A stretch of DNA of 64,000 nt, taken from NCBI GenBank assembly GCA_018825305.1, contig JAHJEO010000024.1, forward strand, positions 62,001 through 126,000. Direction: 5' to 3'. This document shows, piece by piece, positions 34,255-42,639 of the stretch. Position numbers and translations under genes: made by a program. Each line of letters starts with the position of its first letter. The stretch's first letter is position 1. Under the pieces are notes generated by a model. That model saw nothing but the letters and a program-made list of their open reading frames with translations. It had not been told where the DNA came from and did no database searches. The DNA is from Gammaproteobacteria bacterium. GTDB lineage: Bacteria; Pseudomonadota; Gammaproteobacteria; Burkholderiales; Rhodocyclaceae.

Positions 34255-34905
34255 ATGAAAAACCTCAACATCACCGCAATCGCCCTCGCCCTCGCCCTCG
34301 GCCTCGCTTTCAGTACTGGCGCCATGGCGCAAGCCCTGTCGAAAACCGACTACAAGGCCGGCAAGAACAAGATCGCCGCCACCTACAAGACGGACAAAAC
34401 GGCTTGCGCCTCGCTATCCGGCAACCCCAAGGACATCTGCGTACTGGAAGCCAAGGGCCGCGACAAGGTCGCCATGGCCGAAATCGAGGCCGCCTACAAG
34501 CCCACCCTGAAGTCGCAGTACAAGGTTCGTGTCGTCACGGCAGAAGCCACCTATGCGGTAGCGAAGGAGAGATGCGACGACATGGCCGGTAACGCCAAGG
34601 ATGTCTGCGTCAAGGAAGCAAAGGCCGCGCAAGTTACAGCCAAGGCCGATGCCAAGGCGCAGTTGAAAACAGCGGAAGCAAATGTCACGGCCAACGAGAA
34701 GACCGCTGATGCCAATGCCACGGCCAACGAGAAGACCGTTGCCGCGCGCAACACCGCCAGCGAGAAGTCCGCCGAGGCCCGCAAGGATGCCGCAGCAGAC
34801 AAGACCGACGCCGGCTACGACGTGGCGAAGGAAAAGTGCGACACCTACGCCGGTGCCGCCAAGGATCACTGCCTGAACCAGGCGAAGGTGAACTACGGCA
34901 AGTAA
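34255..34905 (+). CDS. Exported helical protein with three C-x10-C motifs
   Basis: 216 residues; family not recognised. Signal peptide about 1-26 (cleaved after GAMAQA). The mature part is Ala/Lys/Glu-rich and predicted helical, with three cysteine-pair motifs of identical spacing, CASLSGNPKDIC, CDDMAGNAKDVC and CDTYAGAAKDHC (about residues 51-62, 103-114, 197-208). Between the second and third lie near-repeats of TAEANVTANEKTADANATAN. Each pair could form a disulfide in the periplasm. It starts the run of small envelope-stress genes. Confidence 0.7.
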   Translation: MKNLNITAIALALALGLAFSTGAMAQALSKTDYKAGKNKIAATYKTDKTACASLSGNPKDICVLEAKGRDKVAMAEIEAAYKPTLKSQYKVRVVTAEATYAVAKERCDDMAGNAKDVCVKEAKAAQVTAKADAKAQLKTAEANVTANEKTADANATANEKTVAARNTASEKSAEARKDAAADKTDAGYDVAKEKCDTYAGAAKDHCLNQAKVNYGK

Positions 34906-34965
34906 ATTTTGCATCAGGCAGAAACGCAGCACTCGAAACATAACGTTTACACAAGAGGTAATCCC

Positions 34966-35181
34966 ATGAAAACGACACAAGGATTCACATTAGGCACGGT
35001 TACCGCGGTAGTGCTGCTCGGTTTGAGCGGTTGCAGCGGAATGTCGACGCAGGACAAGAACACCGCCATCGGTGCCGGCGTCGGCGCAGTCGGCGGTGCC
35101 GTGCTTACCGGTGGCAGCACGATCGGCACCGTCGGCGGCGCAGCTGTCGGCGGCGTCATCGGCCACGAAATCGGCAAGTAA
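34966..35181 (+). CDS. Small glycine-zipper lipoprotein
   Basis: 71 residues. Lipobox LLGLSGC gives a lipidated Cys near residue 23. The rest is a glycine zipper (AIGAGVGAVGGAVLTGGS, IGTVGGAAVGGVIGHEIGK) of the OsmB-like type. It is probably inserted in the outer membrane; such genes are often stress-induced. It starts after a purine-rich AAGAGG. A hairpin terminator follows at 35199. Confidence 0.8.
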   Translation: MKTTQGFTLGTVTAVVLLGLSGCSGMSTQDKNTAIGAGVGAVGGAVLTGGSTIGTVGGAAVGGVIGHEIGK

Positions 35182-35198
35182 GCCCCAAGCCCTGCCCG

Positions 35199-35234
35199 AA
35201 AGCGGGGGAGCCATTGCGGCTGCTCCCGCTTTTG
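35199..35234 (+). terminator. Hairpin terminator after the glycine-zipper gene
   Basis: AAGCGGG...CCCGCTT stem with inner pairing and a TTTT tail (35230-35233). Confidence 0.65.
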
Positions 35235-35263
35235 AGCATAACAATGAACAGGAGGTTGCAAAA

Positions 35264-35458
35264 ATGAAATATCGTCAAGCAGCACAAGCAGCGCTGGTCC
35301 TGGCTGTAGTTCTGGCAGCGCTGGCCGGCTGCCAGAAGCAAGAAGGTCCGGCGGAGCGAGCCGGCAAGGATCTCGACAAGGCGATGGAGACGGTCGGGCA
35401 GCAGGTCGAAAAGACCGGCGAACAGATCCAAGACGCCGCCAAGGGCGACAAGAAGTAG
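35264..35458 (+). CDS. Small lipoprotein with amphipathic helix
   Basis: 64 residues. Lipobox LAALAGC with Cys near residue 23, then a charged helical tail (RAGKDLDKAMETVGQQVEKT). Shine-Dalgarno AGGAGG precedes the ATG. Its helix resembles part of the BON protein encoded at 35651 (AGKKIDQTAENAGKAIGD), which suggests a shared origin. Function unknown. Confidence 0.72.
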   Translation: MKYRQAAQAALVLAVVLAALAGCQKQEGPAERAGKDLDKAMETVGQQVEKTGEQIQDAAKGDKK

Positions 35459-35469
35459 TTCTTGTACGC

Positions 35470-35620
35470 CGGGCACCACCACGCTAGCCGCAGGCACGAA
35501 TGGCGCGAAGGTCCACGGCGAAAACCTGGCGAAGTTGGGCATTGATCTCGCTGTCATGGGCGAGACCCTGCAGGGCGAAGGCGTAAAGAGCTTTGTCGAG
35601 GGTAGCGCCGTCAAACCGTG
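35470..35620 (+). pseudogene. Possible remnant of a transaldolase C-terminus
   Basis: The frame NLAKLGIDLAVMGETLQGEG followed by VKSFVEG resembles the final helices of transaldolases, which have a G-I-D-x5-L-x2-E-G-V-x2-F pattern. Nothing else of that enzyme is present and no start is seen, so it is at best a leftover fragment. Confidence 0.3.
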
Positions 35621-35650
35621 TGCAGAGACCTGCACACGGACAAACCATTG

Positions 35651-36160
35651 TCAGGCCGCCGCCATTGATACCAGAAGGTTGCGGACGTCTGTCACGCCAG
35701 CCACCGCACCGGCAAGTGCCTTGGCCCGCTCCTTGTTTGCCGGCGAGTCGACCGATCCGGTCAAGGTGACCACACCCTTGATGGTATCGACGCTGATCTG
35801 CAGGGTCCTGAGCCCGGGCTCGGCAAAAATGGCTGCCTTGACCCGGGTCGTGATCTCGGCGTCATCGATGGCCACGGCCGCCTTGTCGTTCTGATCGACC
35901 ATCTTGTCGCCGACGCGGCCGGCCGCCTCGCCAATCGACTTGCCGGCGTCACCCATAGCGGCACCCGTTTTGGCACCTTGTTCGTTCAGTTTGTCGCCAA
36001 GCTTGTCGACCGTGTCACCGATTGCCTTGCCGGCATTCTCGGCCGTCTGGTCGATCTTCTTGCCGGCGGTTTCGGCGGGGCCCGGCTTGTCGCACGCCGT
36101 CAGTCCGACCGCGACCAGTGTCGCGATGGCCATCAGTTTGAAGTTATCGCTGTTTTTCAT
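35651..36160 (-). CDS. BON-domain lipoprotein
   Basis: 169 residues. Lipobox VAVGLTAC with Cys near 23. A long helical segment follows (about 30-95, repeated AGKxI/GDK patterns), then one BON domain (about 98-165, ITTRVKAAIFAEPGLRTLQI, VTLTGSVDS). BON proteins such as OsmY are periplasmic or outer-membrane associated and protect the envelope under stress. GAAAGGAAAG precedes the ATG. Confidence 0.85.
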   Translation of the reverse strand: MKNSDNFKLMAIATLVAVGLTACDKPGPAETAGKKIDQTAENAGKAIGDTVDKLGDKLNEQGAKTGAAMGDAGKSIGEAAGRVGDKMVDQNDKAAVAIDDAEITTRVKAAIFAEPGLRTLQISVDTIKGVVTLTGSVDSPANKERAKALAGAVAGVTDVRNLLVSMAAA

Positions 36161-36221
36161 TTTCTTTCCTTTTCAATAAAGTTCGAGACGCAATACAACA
36201 AGCACCGCATTAAGCGGCGCG

Positions 36222-36380
36222 TCATATCCGGCCCAGTACCACGAGGATCAGCAGTATCAGCACTACCAGTCCGAGACCGCCGCTGGGGCCGTAACCCCAG
36301 CTGCGGCTGTGCGGCCATGTTGGTATCACGCCGACCAGCATCAGTACCAGGATGATCAGCAGAATTGTTCCCAATGACAT
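36222..36380 (-). CDS. DUF3309 small membrane protein
   Basis: 52 residues with two hydrophobic helices (LGTILLIILVLMLVGVIP and GLGLVVLILLILVVLGRI) around a PTWPHSRSWGYGPSGG turn, the DUF3309 pattern. GGGAGA lies upstream of the ATG. Function unknown; these genes commonly travel with BON and DUF883 genes. Confidence 0.85.
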   Translation of the reverse strand: MSLGTILLIILVLMLVGVIPTWPHSRSWGYGPSGGLGLVVLILLILVVLGRI

Positions 36381-36681
36381 GATATGTCTCCCGACTTCTG
36401 GCCCGAGACGGTGGGCCATTGCCCGTGCACACCGCGACGACCATAGCCCTCATAGTCTTGCGTCATGCGGTTAAGGCGATGCTACGCGGACCAGGACAGG
36501 CGTCTGTTCGGCAACGCACACGCCATCCCGATTCCGCGCGCCGGCCAGGGTCAAGCGTACGGCCGCGCACAGACACGGACAGGGGCAGGGAACAACATGC
36601 AGCGCAGAGGGAGGCGCCGCGGGAGTGTTGTGTCCGCAGGTGCGCTCATCTTCCGTTTGACCGTTCATCCAAGGAGAAAGA
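36381..36681. promoter_or_regulatory. Divergent region between DUF3309 and DUF883 genes
   Basis: 301 bp without a recognisable gene. It must hold promoters in both directions; no confident -35/-10 pair was found. A stem TGGCCC/GGGCCA is near 36399-36418. Confidence 0.4.
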
Positions 36682-36930
36682 ATGATGGCTGCAGAACTGA
36701 TTGCCAATGAAACAAGTATCGCCAGCAAAAAAGCGGCGCTGCTGAAAGACGTCAAAGTCGTACTGGACGATGCCAGGAGCGGCCTCCACGAAGCCCGCAT
36801 GGCGGTTACGGAAAAGGCCCGCGTTGCTGCCAGGGCCACGGACGGCTACGTCAAGGCGAATCCGTGGAAGGTGCTTGGCGTGGCAGCAGCGGCCGGCCTG
36901 GTTGCCGGCTTCTTCTCCAGGCGCCGCTAG
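36682..36930 (+). CDS. DUF883 (ElaB/YqjD-like) ribosome-associated membrane protein
   Basis: 82 residues. Charged N-terminal helix (about 1-55) and a C-terminal membrane anchor with the family ending VKANPWKVLGVAAAAGLVAG then FFSRRR. ElaB/YqjD proteins tether ribosomes to the inner membrane in stationary phase. AAGGAGA precedes the ATG pair at 36682/36685. Confidence 0.87.
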   Translation: MMAAELIANETSIASKKAALLKDVKVVLDDARSGLHEARMAVTEKARVAARATDGYVKANPWKVLGVAAAAGLVAGFFSRRR

Positions 36931-37257
36931 GCTGGCGTACGCCACCGCACCGACCGCGCCGAACCCGGCAATTAACCTTGCGCTTGCATCCGGCGCACGA
37001 CCGAATAATTCGGGTTCGCCGCCGCGCAAGCGGCAATGGCAGACAACCGGCGGCTGCAGGTGGTGTTCAACAAGGACATCCGCGGATCGGTAGAAATCGA
37101 TCTCGCCAGCTGGCGCGACAGGTCACCTCTGATGCGCCTCAAGGAATGGGGCGCGCGACTGGTGCAGCGCTGGTTCTAGAATTCCACCATCCAGGCATTC
37201 CACGCGCGGCGGCTTTTTTGCCGGTAAAGTTACCGGACAACACCATCAGATCCCGTC
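36931..37257. other. Region with a short gene fragment
   Basis: Contains a 47-codon frame at 37036-37179 (see below) and otherwise no recognisable feature. The sequence just before the AsmA-like gene has no clear promoter. Confidence 0.4.
37036..37179 (+). pseudogene. Short C-terminal fragment, possibly phospholipase D-like
   Basis: 47 codons: QVVFNKDIRGSVEIDLASW, then RLKEWGARLVQRWF at the end. The pattern recalls the extreme C-terminus of some phospholipase D/cardiolipin synthase-like proteins, but it is too short to be sure. Confidence 0.25.
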
Positions 37258-37746
37258 ATGAAATGGCTTAAGCCCCTGCTGATCTCGCTCGCCGCGCTGC
37301 TGGCAGTCGCCGTGGTGGTGCCGTTTTTCATATCGCTTAATTCCCTCATCCCGCGCATCGAAAAGGCGGCTTCGGACCGGCTCAAGGAACCGGTGTCGAT
37401 AAAGAGCATTCGCTTCGCCGCGTTGCCGTGGCCGCATGTCACCGTCAGTGGCATTGCCGTTGGTACCGCGGGCGACTTGCGGCTGGCCAAGGTGTCGGTG
37501 ACCCCCGAGCTTTTCTCCCTGCTGCAGGCGACCACGGTCATCAGCAGCATCGAGATCGATTCCCTGGTACTGACGCAGAAGGCCATCGACAGGATTCCGC
37601 AATGGAGCAAAGCCGAGCCCGACCCGGCTTCATCGGCGCCGTTGGTCCGCGTCAGGCGCATTCGCCTCGACAACGCCCTCATTGATTTGGGCCGTGCGAA
37701 ATTCGGTCCGTTCGATGCGCGGGTGAGCCTCGACGGCAAGCCGTAG
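37258..37746 (+). pseudogene. AsmA-family protein, truncated
   Basis: 162 residues of a protein family that normally exceeds 500. N-terminal membrane helix (about 7-28, LLISLAALLAVAVVVPFFIS) followed by the typical AsmA start (SIKSIRFAALPWPHVTVSGI, LRLAKVSVTPELFSLL, IEIDSLVL). After FDARVSLDGKP the frame meets TAG, exactly where the DNA changes into the 3' part of a convergent mipA-like gene. The downstream AsmA sequence is absent from this window. Confidence 0.7.
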
Positions 37747-38834
37747 TAGTAGGCCTTCATGTAGGCATTGAGTTGCCACGAGTTGTCTTGCAGACCGCGC
37801 TCCTCATGGTGCAGCACGCCAACGTAGCCGACGAAATCCAGCGGCCAGCCGTTGAGGCGCTCAATGAAGGGGCGACCCACTTCGATCGCGGTAATGCGCG
37901 TGCTGTCGACGGTGGTGGTGGATGTGCATTTGAGCAGCATCACCCGGGCCACGTCGCAGTCGGTCGACTTGCCATGCAGCACCTTGACGATCAGTTCGCG
38001 GCCGTCAGGCCAGGCATCATGCTTGGGCGAAAAGTCGTAGGCCAGGCCGAGCTGGCCGGCAAGTTGTGTGCGGTCCTGGACGATCGGACTGGCGCGCACG
38101 CTCGCCGACCAGCGCCTGGCCGACACGCCGCCGAACAGCCGCCAGCGCTCGGATAGCCGGTATACCGCAGACAAGCCGAGTTCGGCATTGACGCCGGCAC
38201 CCGGTTCATAGGCGGGGCGCGCGGCGGTGGCCTCGGCCGCGCGCACGCCATAGTAGTAGTTGTTCAGATTGGCATCGCGCGCGGCGAATGCAATGCGCGG
38301 CTGCAACTGCAGATTGCCGTGTGCCCAGTCATATTGGTAACCGACCCGCACTTCGCTGCCGTTCGAGCCCGAGGCCACGTCATGCAGCACTTCGCCGAAA
38401 AGCGTTCCCCAGGGGTTGCGCCGCTGATAGGTGAAGCCGATGTCAAGGCCGGCGTTGCGACTGGCCATGCCGGCCAGGCTCGCCGGAATTCGGTCGTACG
38501 GGTGGCCCTCGAAGCGATAGCCGACGAAGGCGTCGAGGCGCGCATCGGGTGTATCGATGAGCTTCACGCCGGCGCGATAAGTTTCGAGGAAGACGCGCTT
38601 GCCCTCGTAAACATAGACCGGTACCAGGTCGCTGCGGGTTCCGCCACCGCGATAGGGCGAGGCCTCGCTGCGCAGGGCAGCCCCGAGGCCGGCACCGCGC
38701 CCGCCCGCCGACACTGTGGCAGCAGGCGCGCTCGAATCGTCGTCCGTTGCGGCAAATCCCAATCCGGGGGAAAGCGAAAGGCCTGCTGCCAGGGTCGCAA
38801 TGGCCCGCGCCCGGTATGTATGAACAGCAATCAT
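37747..38834 (-). pseudogene. MipA/OmpV-family outer membrane protein, 3' end missing
   Basis: About 362 residues from ATG 38834, with a signal peptide (about 1-30), a barrel with many aromatic strands (VPVYVYEGKRVFLETYRAGV, LDAFVGYRFEGHPYDRIP, YRLSERWRLFGGVSARRW) and a NSWQLNAYMKAYYYG end. In MipA proteins more strands follow. Here the frame runs antisense into the AsmA-like gene and stays open to 37230 by chance. The join lies at about 37740. Confidence 0.72.
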
Positions 38835-39061
38835 GTCTCGGCACTCCGTCAAGTCTTGCCACGAAGCATATTGGAACGAACTGCGGCCGTATGTTCGATA
38901 GCGAACGGAAACCGCAGTGGAAGGGGGCCAGAGTTCAACCCAAGGAGACGGTCCCGCCAGCGCGGGGGGCGCGCAGCAGTCTCCGGGAACCGTTGGCGGC
39001 CCGTCGCGCATGCAACCGGCCACGGAACGGTGCGGGCAAAAAGCCACAAAGGAAAAAAACC
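38835..39061. promoter_or_regulatory. Divergent region between mipA-like and Lmo0937-like genes
   Basis: 227 bp with no recognisable gene. Purine-rich AAGGAAAAAAACC precedes the ATG at 39062. No confident promoter pair. Confidence 0.35.
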
Positions 39062-39211
39062 ATGCTCTCTACGATCGCAGTTGTACTACTCATCCTGTGG
39101 TTGCTTGGATTGGTGACCTCCACCACCATCGGCGGCTTCATCCATGTGCTTCTGGTAATCGCCATCATCATGGTGCTGCTCAGGGTCATCAACGGACGCG
39201 GCGCCGTGTAA
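39062..39211 (+). CDS. Lmo0937-like two-helix membrane protein
   Basis: 49 residues: IAVVLLILWLLGLVTSTTIG and HVLLVIAIIMVLLRVINGR form two membrane helices around a short turn, the pattern of the widespread Lmo0937/DUF5670 proteins. Function unknown; often in stress-gene clusters like this one. AAGGAAAAAAACC lies upstream. Confidence 0.82.
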   Translation: MLSTIAVVLLILWLLGLVTSTTIGGFIHVLLVIAIIMVLLRVINGRGAV

Positions 39212-39242
39212 TGGTGGCGCTTGCGAACGACGGGCGCGTCAC

Positions 39243-40586
39243 GTGAAAGTACGCTTCTGGGGCACCCGGGGCTCGATCGCGACCCCGGGGCCGGGCACCA
39301 ACCACTTCGGCGGCAACACCTCCTGCGTCGAACTGACAACCGACAGCGGCGACGTGTTGATCTTCGACTGCGGCACCGGCGCACTCGGGCTGGCCGCCAA
39401 GTTGATGTCCCGTGACAAGAAGCCGATCGCGGCAAGCATCCTGCTCGGCCATACCCATTGGGATCACATCCAGGGCTTCCCATTTTTCACTCCCGCCTTC
39501 GTCGCAGGCAACGTCGTTGATATCTACGGCCCCGAAGGCAGCCGCGGCTGCCTGCATGGCGTGCTGGCCGGTCAGATGGAGTTCACCTATTTCCCCGTAG
39601 AGCTGGACCAGCTGCCGGCGGAAATCAACTACCACGACCTGACCGAGGGCATCCACACCATCGGCAGTACGCGGGTCGCAACCCAGTTTCTCAATCACCC
39701 GGCGATGACGCTGGGCTACCGGATCGAAGCTGACGGCGTAGTAGTGGTGTATTTGGTGGACCACGAGCCGTTTTCCGATGATCTCTGGCGCGCCGGTGCC
39801 GAACCGGGTCGCATCGAATCAATCCTGCATGCAGGTGACCGTCGCCATGCCGACTTCATGGCCAATGCCGATCTCGTCATCCATGATGCCCAGTACACGC
39901 CCGATGAATACGGTCCGAAGAAGACCTGGGGGCACAGTACTTACGACTACGTGGTGCAGATGGCCTCGGCCGCCGGCGTGCGGCGGGTGGCCCTGACCCA
40001 CCACGACCCGGGCCATGACGACCAGTTCGTCTCCGACATCGAGCGCCGGGCACGAACGTTGGCATTGCAATGCGGGACCGGACTCGACGTCTTCTGTGCC
40101 TATGAAGGCTGCGAACTCTCCCTTGAACCCGAGGCGGCACTGCAACCGTTTGTCACGACGGCACCCTTCCAGGCGTCCGTCGCCGACCGCAGCTTTCGCA
40201 TCCTGGTGGTCGACGACCAGCCGGACACGCTTGCCCTCATCGTCCGTGCTCTGGAAGACGAAGCCTACACAGTCAGCAAAGCGACCAGCGGCGCCGAGGC
40301 GCTGCGGATGATCGCGGCGCAACTGCCGGACCTGGTGGTGCTGGACTACAAGATGAGCGGCATGGACGGCCTGACGGTGACAAAAGCGCTGCGCGCCGAT
40401 CCCGCTACACTATCCCTGCCGGTACTGATGCTCACGGCCATGACCGACGAGCCCAGCACCCGTGCCGGTTTTGCGGCGGGAGTGACGGACTATGTAACCA
40501 AGCCGTTTTCTGTTCCGCAGCTTACCGCCCGCGTCCGCGCCAGCCTGACGCGAACGCAGCGCCCGGAAGCGCCAACCCGGCCCTAG
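39243..40586 (+). CDS. Metallo-beta-lactamase-fold hydrolase fused to a response-regulator receiver
   Basis: 447 residues. N-terminal metallo-beta-lactamase fold (about 1-290) with the metal motif HTHWDHIQG (about 71-79), a later H in [10 protein letters not shown], and further ligands in LVDHEPF and [12 protein letters not shown], as in phosphodiesterase/RNase Z-like relatives. C-terminal receiver domain (about 318-440): [14 protein letters not shown] acidic pair, phospho-acceptor Asp in [13 protein letters not shown], and the Lys in VTKPFS. A phosphorylation-controlled hydrolase is an inference. It starts at GTG and its 3' end overlaps the convergent hybrid kinase by four bases, the likely partner. 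Confidence 0.88.
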   Translation: MKVRFWGTRGSIATPGPGTNHFGGNTSCVELTTDSGDVLIFDCGTGALGLAAKLMSRDKKPIAASILLGHTHWDHIQGFPFFTPAFVAGNVVDIYGPEGSRGCLHGVLAGQMEFTYFPVELDQLPAEINYHDLTEGIHTIGSTRVATQFLNHPAMTLGYRIEADGVVVVYLVDHEPFSDDLWRAGAEPGRIESILHAGDRRHADFMANADLVIHDAQYTPDEYGPKKTWGHSTYDYVVQMASAAGVRRVALTHHDPGHDDQFVSDIERRARTLALQCGTGLDVFCAYEGCELSLEPEAALQPFVTTAPFQASVADRSFRILVVDDQPDTLALIVRALEDEAYTVSKATSGAEALRMIAAQLPDLVVLDYKMSGMDGLTVTKALRADPATLSLPVLMLTAMTDEPSTRAGFAAGVTDYVTKPFSVPQLTARVRASLTRTQRPEAPTRP

Positions 40587-42295
40587 TCGGCGACGATCTC
40601 GACGCGATCGAGATAGTCGGCCAGTTCGGCCACCGATTTGCGCGCGGCACTGGGGTCGCTGCTGGCGGCTGCCAGTTCGAGGGCAGCACCAATGTCGGTA
40701 ATGCCCGGAAAGCCATAGTTGCCCCCGGCGCCACGCATGCCGTGGCCGAGACTTTCGACTGTCGCAAAGTCCCGCCGATCCAGCGCTTCGCCCATCGTGA
40801 TGACGTCCTGCCGGCGATTCTGCAGAAACCCGGGGATCAGGTCGGCGATCTTGGGATTGGTGCGCACGCGTATCGTGTCCGGCCGAATTGACTGCGCCAA
40901 CGCTGGTGGCAGCGTGATCGGGCTCTGCTCCTTGATGGCTTGCAGCAGGACTTCCTGCTTGATGGGTTTCGTCAAATAGGCCGTGCACCCGGCGGCCATG
41001 CACTTTTCGCGATCCCCCCGCAAAGCCGAGGCTGTCAAGGCGATGATCGGTGTCGGTGGCCGCTGGTTCGCCACTTCCCATTCCCTGATCGCCCGCGTCG
41101 CGGTCAGGCCATCCATGATCGGCATTTGCCGGTCCATCAAGACCAGATCGTAATTTTCGGCAAAAAACTTTTCACAGGCGATAGCCCCGTTCTCGGCGAT
41201 TTCAACCCGGTAGGGCGTTTCCTCCAGGAAGGCCACCGTGATCAGACGGTTGTCGGGGGAGTCTTCCACCAGAAGAATTCGCAACGCCGGCAATGGCGCC
41301 TCCGGACTCGCGCCCACTGGCACGGCTGTGCCGCGCGTGGGCCCGGACCAAATTTCGAGCGGCACGGCAAAAGAGAACACGCTGCCCCTGCCGACGCTGC
41401 TTTCGACCCCGATGCGCCCGCCCATCAGTTCCACCAGACGCTTCGAAATCGTCAGGCCCAGACCCGAGCCGCCGTACTTGCGCGTGGTGGACGAATCGGC
41501 CTGGGTAAAACGCTCAAAGACCGCACCCAGTTTCTCTGCCGGAATGCCGATGCCGGTGTCGGCAATTGTGAACCGCAATGCGCCCGGGATGGCCGCATCG
41601 GCGTCCGGTGTGACGTGCAGCGAGACTTCGCCGGACTCGGTGAACTTGATCGCGTTGCCCACCAGATTCAGTAGCACCTGGCGCAGTCGCGTCGGGTCGC
41701 CGATCAGATTTCCTGGCACTTCCGCCGCTATCTCGAACAGCAGCGACAAGCCTTTTTCCTGGGCACGGACTGCCACCATCTCGCGAACTTTTTCCAGCAG
41801 GTCGCTAAGGGAGAATCCGGTCCGTTCCAGTTCGAGCTGCGAGGCTTCGACCTTGGACAGATCGAGGATGTCGTTGATGAGGTTCAGCAGGTTGTCGCCG
41901 GCGCGGCGAAAGACCTGCACATACTTGTTCTGCTCCGGCGAGAGGGGGGTCTTCGCCAGCAGGTCGGCGATGCCGATGATGGCATTGATCGGTGTGCGAA
42001 TTTCATGGCTCATGCTTGCTAGGAAATCCGGCTTGGTCTGGCTCGCGCTTTCGGCGGTGGCCTTGGCCTGCTGCAGTTCCGCCTCCACCCGTTTGCGTTC
42101 GGTAACGTCGCGGGCGGCGGCGAACACGCCCTGCAGGGTTCGGTCGCGGTCATAGAAGGTTGTGGCGTTGTAGGAAACCACGGTTTCCTTGCCGTTGCGG
42201 GCGCGTGCAGTAAGTTCGTAGTCGGTGACCTTCCTTTCGCTCAGCACCTGCTTGATGCCGGCCTCGGCCCGCTCCGGGTCGGTAAAGTAGCCCTT
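40583..42295 (-). CDS. Hybrid sensor histidine kinase with receiver and HPt domains (5' end disrupted)
   Basis: Open from ATG 42247 (554 residues), but recognisable coding extends to about 42295. Partial PAS domain ([20 protein letters not shown], then [14 protein letters not shown]), HisKA with [12 protein letters not shown] (about 80), HATPase ([30 protein letters not shown]), receiver with [10 protein letters not shown], and a C-terminal HPt domain with [10 protein letters not shown]. No membrane helix remains. Upstream the PAS sequence is interrupted and a related PAS start continues in a different frame (42298-42464). Internal ATG 42247 could still give a soluble kinase. Confidence 0.82.
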   Translation of the reverse strand, partial: KGYFTDPERAEAGIKQVLSERKVTDYELTARARNGKETVVSYNATTFYDRDRTLQGVFAAARDVTERKRVEAELQQAKATAESASQTKPDFLASMSHEIRTPINAIIGIADLLAKTPLSPEQNKYVQVFRRAGDNLLNLINDILDLSKVEASQLELERTGFSLSDLLEKVREMVAVRAQEKGLSLLFEIAAEVPGNLIGDPTRLRQVLLNLVGNAIKFTESGEVSLHVTPDADAAIPGALRFTIADTGIGIPAEKLGAVFERFTQADSSTTRKYGGSGLGLTISKRLVELMGGRIGVESSVGRGSVFSFAVPLEIWSGPTRGTAVPVGASPEAPLPALRILLVEDSPDNRLITVAFLEETPYRVEIAENGAIACEKFFAENYDLVLMDRQMPIMDGLTATRAIREWEVANQRPPTPIIALTASALRGDREKCMAAGCTAYLTKPIKQEVLLQAIKEQSPITLPPALAQSIRPDTIRVRTNPKIADLIPGFLQNRRQDVITMGEALDRRDFATVESLGHGMRGAGGNYGFPGITDIGAALELAAASSDPSAARKSVAELADYLDRVEIVAD

Positions 42296-42297
42296 GA

Positions 42298-42464
42298 ACG
42301 GTGCCCTTCTCGTCAGTGGCGATGATCGAGAAATTGGCGCTGGTCAGAATCGCGTACTGCAAGGCACCGGCCTTGAGCAGGGACGTCTGGCTGCTGCCTT
42401 CCGGCGTGGTGTCGGCCTTGGCTGCAGGGTTGGCGGGGTGTGGCGGCAAGGCGGCCTCGAACAT
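42298..42464 (-). pseudogene. N-terminal PAS fragment out of frame with the hybrid kinase
   Basis: From ATG 42464: MFEAALPPHPANPAAKADTT, then [20 protein letters not shown] and ATDEKGT, the beginning of a PAS domain closely similar to the one at 33290. At about 42297 it jumps to the middle of another PAS domain in a different frame. The two parts look like ends of one multi-PAS sensor after an internal deletion. Confidence 0.6.
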
Positions 42465-42639
42465 GGGGATTTCCAGGGTTGGGATGGACGCGCGGAAAAG
42501 CGTGTTCGCCGCAGCGGATTCAAATGATCGGACAGGCGGACAACGGCTCGAATATCGGATCCGACTTGATCGCAGTATGAAAGCGGTGGCGGCGATGTTC
42601 CGTACGCCTCCGAACATAGGCCGGCAGGTTGGGGGAAGG

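Noticed and set aside
37230-37746. Continuation of the mipA-like frame into the AsmA-like gene
   Set aside because: Sequence after MKAYYYG no longer resembles an outer membrane barrel and is antisense to a recognisable AsmA start, so it was left out of the mipA-like feature.
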